A DNA stretch of 64,000 nt from Lewinellaceae bacterium (GTDB taxonomy: Bacteria > Bacteroidota > Bacteroidia > Chitinophagales > Saprospiraceae). The DNA is taken from assembly GCA_016716135.1 (NCBI GenBank), contig JADJWX010000002.1:620001-684000 (forward strand), written 5' to 3'. Below are positions 45,125-54,606 of the stretch, piece by piece. Under the pieces are notes generated by a model, which was not told where the DNA came from, ran no database searches, and was given only the letters and a program-made list of their open reading frames with translations. Made by a program: the position numbers and the translations under genes. Each line of letters opens with the position of its first letter. Positions within the stretch are counted from its first letter, which is position 1.

Positions 45125-47922
45125 GCTGCCAAAGCCTCATTTAGTTCATCAATAATGGTGTTCATATCCTCCCCGAAGAGTTGCCACATTTTGCCGCGGC
45201 CGCCGAGGGCGTCGAAGGGAGTGTTGTCCAGGTCGTCCAGTTCGAAGTGAAAGCTGCTGGCGACGTGCTTTTTTATTTCGCGCAGCCAGTGCATCTGGTC
45301 TTCGCTGAATTTGAGGGCGCCGGCTTGTTTGCGGAAGGCCCAGTCCTGGAAGTTTTTGTCCACGGTTTTGGTGTAGGGCGTGAGGTACTGGTCGATGCTG
45401 CACACGCGGCGCACGAGCGATACCAGGGCGACGAGTTCGTTTTTTGGGTTGTCGCCGTGCACAGTTTCAAGCCGGGTGTAGGCTTCCCACAGGTAGTGCG
45501 GAGCGAGTTGGGGTTTGTCGAGTTTGAGGCGTTCGAGCAATTCCTTTACCATTTTGAAGGTCAGTTCGCGGCGGCGGTAGGGCTGGTCGTAGAAGATGCT
45601 GAGGGCGGCGATCTCGTCTTTGTTGGCTTCGATATAGGCCTGGAAGTCGCGGACCAGATCGGCGGCTTTGTCGTTGCTGAAGCTGTCCCATTCGGCGCGC
45701 AGCAGGGTGTCGGTGTTGTGGGTGTCGATGATTTGTTCATGGACCTTGCGCACCTTTTCGAGGTAGTCGCGCAGGTCGCCGGTGAAGGCTTGGGCGGCGC
45801 GCACGGCCAGTTCGTCCTGCGCTTGTTGGCGGCAGGCTTGTTCCTTGTCAGGCGTGCGTTCGGCGGGCGGTATCTGGCTGAGCAGGCCGCTGGTGTGGCT
45901 GTCGAGCACGTCGGGGTCGAAGGCCTCGAGCAGCTTTTTGGCGAGTTGGTGGAGCGCGTTGCCGCCGGTGAGTTCGGCCACTTTTTCCCTTTCGGCGGGG
46001 GTGATCTGTTTGTCGAGGCGGAGCAGGCGGTTGGCCAGCGAAGTGAACAGGTCTTCGTCCTGCACGCCCATGCCGACGGCGCCGAGCAGGTCTTTGAAGG
46101 GTACGCCGGGTTTGCGTTCGAGGGGGCGGCTGTCGGTTTTTTTGGACTTGACGGCGCCCACGGCGTCCACGATCACGAAGTGGGTTTTGGTGTGGCGGGC
46201 GGTGCGGGTCACGCGTTTCAGGTCGTCGAAGGCGATGGTGCGGGTGCCGCGGCCTTTCATTTGTTCGTAGTAGTTGACGCTGCGCACGTCGCGCAGGAAG
46301 AGCAGCACTTCGAGGGGTTTGACGTCGGTGCCGGTGGCGATCATATCGACGGTGACGGCGATGCGGGGCGCCCAGGCGTTGCGGAAGCGGTTGAGCACCG
46401 ATTTGGGATCATCGGCGGCGTGGGTTATTTTTTTGCAGAAATCATTGCCTTCGGCAAATTCCTGGCGAATGATGTCGATGATGTCCTCGGCATGGCTGTC
46501 GGTTTTGGCAAACACGAGGGTTTTGGGCACTTCGAACTCGCCGTTTTCGTCGAAGCGGTCGGGGAAAATGACCTTCAGGGCATCCTTGAACGCGCGGATG
46601 ACGGTGCGGATCACGCTGGGGTTCACCACGTCTTTGTCGAGCTGGTTGGGGGTGTAGTTGAAATCCTCGTCGAGTTGTTCCCAGCGTTTGCGGCGGCTGA
46701 GTTTTTCGCGCTTGTCCACGTATTCTTTGGCCTTGATGCCGGCGCCGGATTGGGTAATCTCCGTTTCGATGGTAAACACGTCGTAGGGCACGTTTACGCC
46801 GTCGAGCACCGATTCTTCGTAGGTGTATTCGCTCACCACATTTTCATTGAAAAAGCCGAAGGTGCGTTTGTCGGGCGTGGCGGTGAGGCCGATGAGGAAG
46901 GCGTCGTAGTAGTCGAGCACCTGTTTCCAGAGGTTGTAAATGGAGCGGTGGCACTCGTCGATGATGATGAAGTCAAACTGCTCGATGGGGTTTTTAGGGT
47001 TGTAGGCCACCGGCATGGGTTCTTTTTTCTGCCACTGCCAGCTTTGTTCGTTGGGGTTTTCTTCTTCGTTCGACTCGTCGAGTTCTTCGCCCTTGAGGAT
47101 GGAATACAGGCGCTGGATGGTGGAGATGCAGACCTGGCTGTCGGAGGCGATATAGCCGGAGCTGAGGCGCTGGACGTTGTAGAGTTCGGTGAATTTGCGG
47201 TTGTCGTCGGTGGGTTGAAATTTGAGAAATTCCTGTTCGGCTTGTTCGCCGAGGTTTTTGGTGTCCACCAAAAAAAGGATGCGTTTGGCGTCGGCGTGTT
47301 TGAGCAGGCGGTAGATAAAGGTGCAGGCGGTGAAGGTTTTGCCGGCGCCGGTGGCCATTTGAATGAGGGCTTTGGGGCGGTTGTCTTTGAAGGAGGTTTC
47401 GAGGTTGCGGATGGCTTTGATCTGGGCCGGGCGCAGGCCGGTTTCGGGCAGTTCGGGCAGTTGGAGGAGCCGGGCGCGGAGGGTTTGGGCTTTGGCCAGC
47501 CATTCGGCGAGGGTTTCGGGTTTGTGAAAATGGAAGAGGGGGCGCGAGCGCGGTTTGGGGTCGCGGTAGTCGGTGAAGCGGGTGAGGGCGCCGGTGCTTT
47601 CGTACACGAAGGGCAGGGGTTCGCGGTTGAGCTTGTATTTCAGGGTGGCTTCGGCGTAGTCGCGGGCCTGGTCTTCCACGGTGGTCAGGCGTTCGCCTTC
47701 TTCTTCGCGTTTGGCCTCGATGATGCCGGCGGGTTTACGGTCGACGAACAGCACATAATCGGCGGGCCCGACGTCAGTCTGGTATTCGCGGATGGCGACG
47801 CCCCGGGCAGCGGAGAGGTTTTCGTGTCCTTTGGATTGAACGGCCCAGCCGGCGTCGGCCAGCATTTGGTCGATCAGGTCGCGGGCTTTTTGCTCCGGGT
47901 TTTGGTTGATGTGTTCGGTCAT
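45121..47922 (-). CDS. hsdR: Type I restriction endonuclease subunit R (EcoEI-like)
   Basis: 933 residues. Translocates DNA using ATP and cuts far from the unmethylated site. N-terminal PD-(D/E)XK nuclease: YQTDVGPADYVLFVDRKPAG followed by IIEAKRE. Superfamily 2 helicase motifs: Walker A QMATGAGKTFTA, FIIIDECHRS, GLTATPDKRTF, TLVFAKTDSHAEDII, DMIATGTDVKPLEVLLFLRD, QMKGRGTR. The C-terminal half (about 650-933) is the EcoEI_R_C-like helical region. Its TGA overlaps the preferred hsdS start. Intact; first gene of the restriction island. Confidence 0.95.
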   Translation of the reverse strand: MTEHINQNPEQKARDLIDQMLADAGWAVQSKGHENLSAARGVAIREYQTDVGPADYVLFVDRKPAGIIEAKREEEGERLTTVEDQARDYAEATLKYKLNREPLPFVYESTGALTRFTDYRDPKPRSRPLFHFHKPETLAEWLAKAQTLRARLLQLPELPETGLRPAQIKAIRNLETSFKDNRPKALIQMATGAGKTFTACTFIYRLLKHADAKRILFLVDTKNLGEQAEQEFLKFQPTDDNRKFTELYNVQRLSSGYIASDSQVCISTIQRLYSILKGEELDESNEEENPNEQSWQWQKKEPMPVAYNPKNPIEQFDFIIIDECHRSIYNLWKQVLDYYDAFLIGLTATPDKRTFGFFNENVVSEYTYEESVLDGVNVPYDVFTIETEITQSGAGIKAKEYVDKREKLSRRKRWEQLDEDFNYTPNQLDKDVVNPSVIRTVIRAFKDALKVIFPDRFDENGEFEVPKTLVFAKTDSHAEDIIDIIRQEFAEGNDFCKKITHAADDPKSVLNRFRNAWAPRIAVTVDMIATGTDVKPLEVLLFLRDVRSVNYYEQMKGRGTRTIAFDDLKRVTRTARHTKTHFVIVDAVGAVKSKKTDSRPLERKPGVPFKDLLGAVGMGVQDEDLFTSLANRLLRLDKQITPAEREKVAELTGGNALHQLAKKLLEAFDPDVLDSHTSGLLSQIPPAERTPDKEQACRQQAQDELAVRAAQAFTGDLRDYLEKVRKVHEQIIDTHNTDTLLRAEWDSFSNDKAADLVRDFQAYIEANKDEIAALSIFYDQPYRRRELTFKMVKELLERLKLDKPQLAPHYLWEAYTRLETVHGDNPKNELVALVSLVRRVCSIDQYLTPYTKTVDKNFQDWAFRKQAGALKFSEDQMHWLREIKKHVASSFHFELDDLDNTPFDALGGRGKMWQLFGEDMNTIIDELNEALAA

Positions 47923-48166
47923 TTTTCAGGCGGTTGGTTTTTTTTGATTGGCGGGTAAAAATACAAATCCTGTGGCAAGATAGCCGGCCACCGGGAAAAG
48001 GGCTGTCGGATGCTTTACAAATCTCCCTGGCCAGCCGAATAAAAAAAACCGGTTTTTCACCGAAATCCAATAAAAAATGGCTTGATTTTTCAATGCCCGG
48101 AATTTTTTTTACATATTTGTGTTGGTAATATGTAGTGAAACATTTGCCATGTAAACCTCGATCCAA

Positions 48167-48505
48167 ATGAAACAAATTGCCTTCCCTGCGGCGCACCGTT
48201 TTGTGGTGCTTTCCCTGTTCCTTTTCCTGTACAGCAGTTGTTACCATTACCGGATAATGGCCCCCGATTTTGATCCGGCTACCGAGTATCAGTCCAAAAC
48301 AGCGCACAGCCTGTTTTGGGGGCTGATTCAAAGCCAGCCCATGCGCCCGGCTAATTGTGCCAACAGCAACGGCCTCGACGAGGTACGCGTCAGCACCAAT
48401 TTCGGCTACGCGCTCATCACGGTGGCTACGCTGGGCATTTGGTGCCCGGTGCAGCTGGAATGGCGCTGCGCGAAACCCTGCACCCCGGCCCCGGATTCAC
48501 TTTGA
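48167..48505 (+). CDS. Bor-like lipoprotein
   Basis: 112 residues with signal peptide and lipobox (RFVVLSLFLFLYSSC; lipidated cysteine about residue 25). The body HSLFWGLIQSQPMRPANC and NGLDEVRVSTNFGYALITVA followed by TLGIWCPVQLEWRC matches the pattern of Bor-like lipoproteins, in which a G-L-I-Q segment is followed by a second cysteine and an ITLGI block. Bor proteins of lambdoid phages confer serum resistance; in Bacteroidota the role is unknown. It lies 28 bases before the FAD-oxidase gene and probably heads that operon. Confidence 0.7.
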   Translation: MKQIAFPAAHRFVVLSLFLFLYSSCYHYRIMAPDFDPATEYQSKTAHSLFWGLIQSQPMRPANCANSNGLDEVRVSTNFGYALITVATLGIWCPVQLEWRCAKPCTPAPDSL

Positions 48506-48533
48506 ACGGTAGTTAAACCAAAACCACAACACC

Positions 48534-50070
48534 ATGCCAACGCCCCCACAACTGACCAAAACCAGCCTTCGGGAATGGACCAACCGGCACCTCAATTTTA
48601 CCCAAAAAATTGAAGGCCTGTACGATATGGCCAACGGCGTGTACGACAGCCGGTTGGCTGCCTACAATGCCATGACGGGCGCCGTACAAAATTTTATCCG
48701 GCAGGCAATTGCCGACAACACCACCGTGCGCGCCCTGGGTGCCGGATGGTCGTTGAGCCGGGTGGCGGCCACGCCCGGGCGGATGCTGAATACCAAGGCG
48801 CTCAATTTAATTTTCAACATCACGCCCGGCTCGGTGGCGCCGGCGTATACCGGTGCGCCGGATCATTTGCTGCTTGCCCAGTGCGGCGTTTCCATTCAGG
48901 AACTGAACCGGTTTTTGGAACAGAAAAAACAATGCCTGCCCACCAGCGGGGCCAGCAACGGCCAAACCATCGCCGGGGCACTGTCGACCGGCACGCATGG
49001 CGCGGCGTTCGATGTGGGCGCTATCCCGGAATTTGTGGTCGGCCTGCACCTGATCACCGGACCCGACCGCCACATTTTGGCTGGAACGGGCCTCCTACCC
49101 GGTGATTGCCGATGCGCTGGCCCAACGCCTGAACGCCGAACTCATTCGCGACGACGCGCTGTTCAACGCCGCCCTGGTAAGTTTCGGCAGTTTTGGCTTT
49201 ATCCACGGCGTATTGCTCGAAACGGAACCCCTGTACCTGCTGGAAAGCCACCGACTGCGGCTGCCCTTCGATGCGCGCATGCAGCAGTTGATGGGTTCGC
49301 TTGATTTTGACCGGGCGGTGGGGTTGCCGCAGGGGACCGGGCGCCCTTTCCATTTCCAGGTCACGCTCAACCCCTACGACCTCGACGACGGGGTGTACGT
49401 CAACGTAAAATACAAATTGCCATACCCCGACGAGCCGCGTGGATTTTGGGATGATTTCGGCCCCGGTGACGATGCGCCGGCCATTATCGGCAAACTCGGC
49501 GATGTGCTGCCCGCCCTGGTGCCGTTCACGGTCAACCAACTTATCGGGAGCCAGTACAAGCCGTTTTCCGCGAAACTGGCGCCACCCGGCGACACCTTCA
49601 GTAATACCACCACCTACGGCAAGGTGCTTAGCGCCGCGATCGGCATTGCCTTGCCCGACGTGCTTCCGGTGACCGAAATGCTGCTCCAACTCAACCGCAC
49701 GGAAGGCCCGTTCAACGGGGTGTTTGCCCACCGCTATGTGAAGCGCTCTTCGGCTACGCTGGGTTTTACGGCGTTTGCCCCGGTGACCTGCGTGCTGGAA
49801 CTGGACGGTGTGGAATCGAAGCGGAATCAGCGGTTTTGCCAGAAAGTCTGGGCGGCACTCGATGCCCTGCAAATTCCGTACACCTTTCACTGGGGGAAAA
49901 TCGGGGAGATCACCCCCGCCCGGCTCCGGGTGGCTTACGGCCAAAATGTGGATGCCTGGCTGCGGGCGCGAAAGGCGCTGCTCGACCCGGGCGCTGCGGT
50001 GGTGTTTGCGCACCCGTTGCTGACCGAGTGGGGGCTCGACGACGTGGAAATTTCCGGGCATATTGCCTAG
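48534..50070 (+). pseudogene. FAD-linked oxidase (PCMH type), one frameshift
   Basis: First frame: GAVQNFIRQAIADNTTVRAL then GAGWSLSRVA (FAD-binding start), LLLAQCGVSIQELNRFLEQK, TSGASNGQTIAGALSTGTHG (pyrophosphate and isoalloxazine contacts), up to GPDRHI. One extra T in the run 49075-49078 shifts the frame; removing it joins WLERASYPVIADALAQRLNA and the second frame, which continues to 50070 with the substrate domain (LESHRLRLPFDARMQQLMGS, ITPARLRVAYGQNVDAWLRA). Restored length is about 511 residues, like gulonolactone- or sugar-oxidase flavoproteins that give off hydrogen peroxide. Substrate unknown. It precedes the caspase gene by 15 bases, which suggests joint function. Confidence 0.85.
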
Positions 50071-50085
50071 TTTAAACAAATCACC

Positions 50086-51714
50086 ATGCAGGACAACACC
50101 AAAAGTATAGGCGCTAACCATGCTGCGGCAGAAACCACCCGGCCGCCGGGCGGCAAGCACTATGTTTTTGCCATCGGCATCAACGAATACCGCTATTGCC
50201 CGGTGCTGGAAAATGCGGTGAACGATGTGCAGGCGATCGTCCGGACACTCACCACCCGGTACCAGTTTGACGACACCACCGTGAAATTTTTACTGGACGC
50301 CCAGGCTACCCGGCGCAATATCCACCAGTACTTCCGCCATTTGGCGCAAACGGTCACGGAACAGGATTCGGTGCTGGTGCTTTTTTCCGGGCATGGCACC
50401 TACGACCAGGTACTCGACAAGGGCTACTGGGTGCCGGTGGACGGCCACCCCGACGACACGGGCAGTTTTATTGCCAATATCGAGATCATCGGTTTTTTGG
50501 AAAGCATCCGGAGTTTGCATACGCTGGTTATTTCCGATTCCTGTTTTTCGGGAAAACTTTTCGGGCGCACCCGGTTTTTACCCCGGGAAAATCTGCTGGA
50601 AAATACGCCCTCGCGCTGGATGATGACTTCCGGCCGCGGCGAGTTGGTGCCCGACAAAAGCAAGTTTGCCGAAAGCCTGCTCAATTTTTTGAATAAAAAC
50701 AGCGAGCCTGTTGTCCGCGTGTCCCGGATTTTTGAGGCGATTTACGATGCGGTTGTCAACAATAGCTGGCAAACACCCCGCTACGAACCCCTGCAAAATG
50801 TCGGGCACGAAGGCGGCGAGTTTTTGCTCCGCCTGAAAGGATATGGGCCTGCGATACTCCCCCCGCCTCCACCGGCAGCAGGCATTCCGGAGCCATTGAA
50901 GGCGATTGGCTGGTGGCACAGGCACGCGCTGCAACTTGGATTGGCCGCCGCGTCGGTGCTGCTGGCCTTCCTGATTTTTGCCTGGCCGGAGATTTTTCCC
51001 GCCGGGAAAACAGCGCAGCCGCAACCGGCAACACTGGTGGCCGGCGAAACGGCTCTTTTTTTAAGTGATGCCGACAGTGGCTCGGTGCAGCCTTTTCAGT
51101 TTACCCTGCGCAATACCGGCAACACGGTCGCATACCTGGATTCACTTTTGACCGACTGCCGGGCCATTCGCCTGCGCCATGCCTTGCCGGATACCCTTGC
51201 GGGCGGAGCATACCGGGTGATTCATGCCGAATGGCTGGCCGGTGCTCCCGGCGAACACAGCTGCCGGGTGACCGCCGCCGGTCGAAACCTGGCGCAGCCG
51301 CCAACGGTGAGTGTGCGCATTCGCGTGAGGCCGCTGGTGGCAACTGTGCCGCAGCCGCCGGCCGGAGCAACACCGGCGGACAACCGGCCAGCCGGGAGTA
51401 CCAGGCCTTCGGGTGGAGTGGCGAATCCGGTTGACAGGACGCCCGACGACGTAACAAATGCGGAGCCCCCGCCCCCGCAATACATTGATATCCGGACGCA
51501 AATCCCGACCAGTGTAACGATGTACCTGGTGGTGGAAAATACCAACGAACGGATTGATGCCGTGGCGCGAAATGGCTACCAGGTTTTTAAAGTACCGGCG
51601 ACGTTGCGGGGCGCCACGGTCAGGGTATATTTTGAACGGGGGGATAAAAAAGACAGCCGCCGCCTCCGGTTGGGTCGGGATGAGTTATTCCTGCCCCAAT
51701 CCATGAACGAATAG
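50086..51714 (+). CDS. Membrane-anchored caspase-family (C14) protein
   Basis: 542 residues. Caspase-fold domain at about 24-250: YVFAIGINEYRYCPVLENAV, catalytic histidine H103 in LFSGHGTYDQ and catalytic cysteine C153 in VISDSCFSGKLFG. A single transmembrane helix (about 281-300, ALQLGLAAASVLLAFLIFAW) places the protease on the inner face, with a C-terminal periplasmic part that contains one Ig-like (DUF1573-type) domain (FQFTLRNTGNTVAYLDSLLT), a proline-threonine linker and a beta-rich end domain (TSVTMYLVVENTNERIDAVA). Metacaspase-type specificity for basic residues is known of relatives, but not testable here. Second to last of a plus-strand set of five tightly spaced genes with the FAD oxidase. 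Confidence 0.85.
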   Translation: MQDNTKSIGANHAAAETTRPPGGKHYVFAIGINEYRYCPVLENAVNDVQAIVRTLTTRYQFDDTTVKFLLDAQATRRNIHQYFRHLAQTVTEQDSVLVLFSGHGTYDQVLDKGYWVPVDGHPDDTGSFIANIEIIGFLESIRSLHTLVISDSCFSGKLFGRTRFLPRENLLENTPSRWMMTSGRGELVPDKSKFAESLLNFLNKNSEPVVRVSRIFEAIYDAVVNNSWQTPRYEPLQNVGHEGGEFLLRLKGYGPAILPPPPPAAGIPEPLKAIGWWHRHALQLGLAAASVLLAFLIFAWPEIFPAGKTAQPQPATLVAGETALFLSDADSGSVQPFQFTLRNTGNTVAYLDSLLTDCRAIRLRHALPDTLAGGAYRVIHAEWLAGAPGEHSCRVTAAGRNLAQPPTVSVRIRVRPLVATVPQPPAGATPADNRPAGSTRPSGGVANPVDRTPDDVTNAEPPPPQYIDIRTQIPTSVTMYLVVENTNERIDAVARNGYQVFKVPATLRGATVRVYFERGDKKDSRRLRLGRDELFLPQSMNE

Positions 51715-51739
51715 ACTTTTACACCATAAATCACAAAAA

Positions 51740-53188
51740 ATGAAACAGTTACCAAAAATTCGGATACTGCTTGTGCTGTCGGTCTGCTGCCTTTTCACAG
51801 TGTTTGCCGGTGCGCAGCAGGTAAATTTGAACGGCAGGATCTACACCAAACAAAACCAGCCGATCCCCGGCGCGAAGGTTTCGTTTTTCAACACGGCAGG
51901 CGCTTTGCTCGACGATTGCTTTACCAATTCGCGGGGCGAGTTTAACGTGCAAAACAACCGGGCGTTTCGCCGCGGCCTGGTCGTCCGGGTCGATGTGCAC
52001 GCAGAAGGTTATGATGTGTTCACCCGCGAATACACCCTGAGCAGGGGGCGCTTTGGGACGATTCAACTCGATCCGCTGTTGAAGATCAAAGGGGTGGTAA
52101 AGTCGGATCAGGGCGCTTACCTGGACGGGGTGACGGTTTCCTTTTTCGACCAGTCGGGCAATCAACGCGGGGTCGCCGTTTCCAGTATCAACGGGAAATA
52201 CGAGTCGGAGCCTTTGTTCCGAAGCAATGAAACCATCACCGTCACAGCAAAACGGCCGGATTATTCCGAAGAGTCGAAAACGGTGCAAGTCCGTTCCGCA
52301 GTGGTTGTTGCCGATTTTGTGTTGGAAACCCGGACGGTGATCAGTGGTTTTGTGCTCGACGAGGTAACGCTGGACCCTGTGCCGGAAGCCGAGGTGTCGT
52401 TTTTTGACCGGGACAGCCGGTTGATCACCACCCGTACGACCAATCAGAGCGGGTACTACGATTTTGACAATCCGTTCACCCTCGGCGAGATCGTCCGGGT
52501 GCGTATGGAAAAAAAAGACTACCGGCCGGGCGAAGAAACGATCATCATCGCCAAGGGCATTAACCGGCTCGATTTTAAATTGCTGAAGAAAATTGATGAA
52601 GGCATCAAGGTGATTGTCCGGGTATATGACCGGAAAGGGGATAAGGCTCTTGAGGGCGTGTCCATCAGTTACCAGAACCGCGGCGCCCGGGAAACCCAAA
52701 CGGCCCCCAACGGTGAAACGCAATTCCGGATCAACCAGCGCGGCGGCTTCGACTTGCCTATGCGGATCAATAAACCCGGTTTTCGGGAGATGCAGGTAAC
52801 GCACCGCCTCCGGGAAGACGAGGACAACTATGTCAACATCAACCTTTTGAAAGCAAAAACGATCTGTCCCTGTTTCCTGTACGGCGCCATCGGTTTGGCC
52901 GCTGTCAGCGGCGGGAGTTACTGGCTTTCCCGCAAACCGTACAACGACTACAAGGATTTCAAAAACCTGGACCGGCAACGTGACTATGATACTGCCAACC
53001 GCTATGTGCGCATTGGAACGGTATCGGCTGCTGTAGCGGGTGCAGCACTGACCAGTTGGATTGTTTGCAAGATTGTGGAAAAGAAACGTATCAATGAAAT
53101 GAGCAACCAGGGCAAACTTATTGGCTTAGCACCACTGGCGTCGGATTCCGGCCTGGGTGTGCAGCTGGGCCTTGTTTACAATTTTTAA
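51740..53188 (+). CDS. Secreted protein with carboxypeptidase-regulatory-like repeats
   Basis: 482 residues with a signal peptide (KIRILLVLSVCCLFTVFAGA). Four beta-sandwich repeats of the CarboxypepD_reg/CNA_B type, each with a VSFF or VSIS strand and a gly-rich turn (PIPGAKVSFFNTAGALL, YLDGVTVSFFDQSGNQRG, PVPEAEVSFFDRDSRLI, ALEGVSISYQNRGARET). After the repeats come two hydrophobic segments (CFLYGAIGLAAVSGGSYWLS and VSAAVAGAALTSWIVCKIVE) and a C-terminus LGVQLGLVYNF typical of outer-membrane-associated proteins. It starts 25 bases after the caspase gene. Probably a surface adhesin-like partner; nothing indicates an enzyme. Confidence 0.75.
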   Translation: MKQLPKIRILLVLSVCCLFTVFAGAQQVNLNGRIYTKQNQPIPGAKVSFFNTAGALLDDCFTNSRGEFNVQNNRAFRRGLVVRVDVHAEGYDVFTREYTLSRGRFGTIQLDPLLKIKGVVKSDQGAYLDGVTVSFFDQSGNQRGVAVSSINGKYESEPLFRSNETITVTAKRPDYSEESKTVQVRSAVVVADFVLETRTVISGFVLDEVTLDPVPEAEVSFFDRDSRLITTRTTNQSGYYDFDNPFTLGEIVRVRMEKKDYRPGEETIIIAKGINRLDFKLLKKIDEGIKVIVRVYDRKGDKALEGVSISYQNRGARETQTAPNGETQFRINQRGGFDLPMRINKPGFREMQVTHRLREDEDNYVNINLLKAKTICPCFLYGAIGLAAVSGGSYWLSRKPYNDYKDFKNLDRQRDYDTANRYVRIGTVSAAVAGAALTSWIVCKIVEKKRINEMSNQGKLIGLAPLASDSGLGVQLGLVYNF

Positions 53189-53201
53189 AAACCATTCCAT
53201 C

Positions 53202-54542
53202 ATGAAAACGTATAGATCAATGAAAACCAAAGTATTGTTTCTGCTAGTATTCAGCCTTGCCCTGACGTTTCTGAATTGTTGGACGCTAGAGGTTGACGAG
53301 CCGCCATGTATGAAGATAACCGGATTCTCGCCTTCGGGCGCTGCAGCAGGCGAAACAGTTACAATCCAGGGCATAAATTTTTGCGAAGGCAGACCCGATT
53401 TGCACACCATTCTGATTGGCGAAACCCCGGTTCCACTTGAAAATATTGAAGCAGTTCCCAGTGCGCAAACCATTCGGTTTCGGGTTCCGGAGGGAATAGG
53501 GAACGGGCAAATATCCGTTGCCCTTCGCACAGCGCCACTTTGTGGCGCCGCTAAAAGTACAGACCCCTTTTACTATTACTACACCGCTGGATTGGTGTCA
53601 AAAGTAGTGGGTAACCCACCACCAGCAACATGCACAGGTGATCTCTGCCTTAAATCGCCAAAAGGGATTGACCTCGACAGAGATGGTAATATTTGGGTAG
53701 CCGATTATGGAAATCATGTAGTTCGACAGTATAAGAATACTGGAAGTTTTATTCGGCGGACCGGCAGATTCGGTACTAATGGGGGCTGCAGTAATGATTT
53801 TTTTCCCGACGGGTCGGTAGCGCCTTTTTTTAACCCGATTGACGTGGCGGCAGATTCTTCTGACGGCGCTTTTGTTGCGGAACAAAATAATACCCTGCTC
53901 CGCTATATTAGTGCCTCTGGAAGCGTGAGCCGGGTTGCCGGTAAGTGTTTTGACGACGGTTTTTTGCAGGATGGTGATTGTATAGGGAGCGGTGCTAATA
54001 CTGCCAAACTTTCCGTACCCACTGCGCTGGCTCGCGATGGCTCTGAATTATATTTTATCGACCAGGGAAATGTCCGGAAAGTGGAAGGCAATTGTATTGT
54101 CCGAACAATCGCAGCCAAAAACGGTGAGGTTCAAAATGCAAAAACCATTCGGGTGAGCCGGGCGCTTGCTACAAGAGGGCCTGTGATAATTGCGGATGCT
54201 GATGGTAATGCCAAACTAAAATCAATCAGTATGAGTGGTGTCGTTTCGAACATACCGGTGAGTGCCAATAATTTGCTAATTGACCCAGTAGCCTTGGCTG
54301 TCGACAGCAAGGGGGCGATTTTTGTGGCCGACCAAAGCAGCCATAAAATTTACGCTGTTTATCCGGATGGCCAGATTGTTCTGTTTGCAGGCTCACAGCA
54401 AGGCTATTCTGGTGATGGAGTTTCAACCGGTCTGGATGCGCAATTCAATGCTCCTGCCGGTCTAGCGCTGGACGAATCTCTGGGTTTTTTGTATGTATCT
54501 GATTCGAATAATAATGTGATCCGGAAAATTGAAGTAAAATAA
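53202..54542 (+). CDS. IPT/TIG and NHL-repeat lipoprotein
   Basis: 446 residues from ATG 53202, 13 bases after the preceding stop; ATG 53220 is an alternative that gives a shorter lead. Lipoprotein signal VLFLLVFSLALTFLNC. One IPT/TIG Ig-like domain (KITGFSPSGAAAGETVTIQG) is followed by about five NHL-type propeller blades: KGIDLDRDGNIWVADYGNHV, PTALARDGSELYFIDQGNVR, PVALAVDSKGAIFVADQSSH, PAGLALDESLGFLYVSDSNN. NHL propellers bind proteins or sugars. It is AT-richer than the upstream genes. Last gene of the plus-strand set; converges with 54876-56651. Confidence 0.8.
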   Translation: MKTYRSMKTKVLFLLVFSLALTFLNCWTLEVDEPPCMKITGFSPSGAAAGETVTIQGINFCEGRPDLHTILIGETPVPLENIEAVPSAQTIRFRVPEGIGNGQISVALRTAPLCGAAKSTDPFYYYYTAGLVSKVVGNPPPATCTGDLCLKSPKGIDLDRDGNIWVADYGNHVVRQYKNTGSFIRRTGRFGTNGGCSNDFFPDGSVAPFFNPIDVAADSSDGAFVAEQNNTLLRYISASGSVSRVAGKCFDDGFLQDGDCIGSGANTAKLSVPTALARDGSELYFIDQGNVRKVEGNCIVRTIAAKNGEVQNAKTIRVSRALATRGPVIIADADGNAKLKSISMSGVVSNIPVSANNLLIDPVALAVDSKGAIFVADQSSHKIYAVYPDGQIVLFAGSQQGYSGDGVSTGLDAQFNAPAGLALDESLGFLYVSDSNNNVIRKIEVK

Positions 54543-54606
54543 CCTAAGTTGGAAACTAATTGCGTTAAGGTAGATACAAAGAATAAGAAAAAGCGCCTCT
54601 GTATAT

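Noticed and set aside
45181..47958. A 925-codon open frame antisense to hsdR
   Set aside because: It has low-complexity V/G/F/A-rich composition with no domain and arises from codon bias of the hsdR strand, whose protein is unmistakable.
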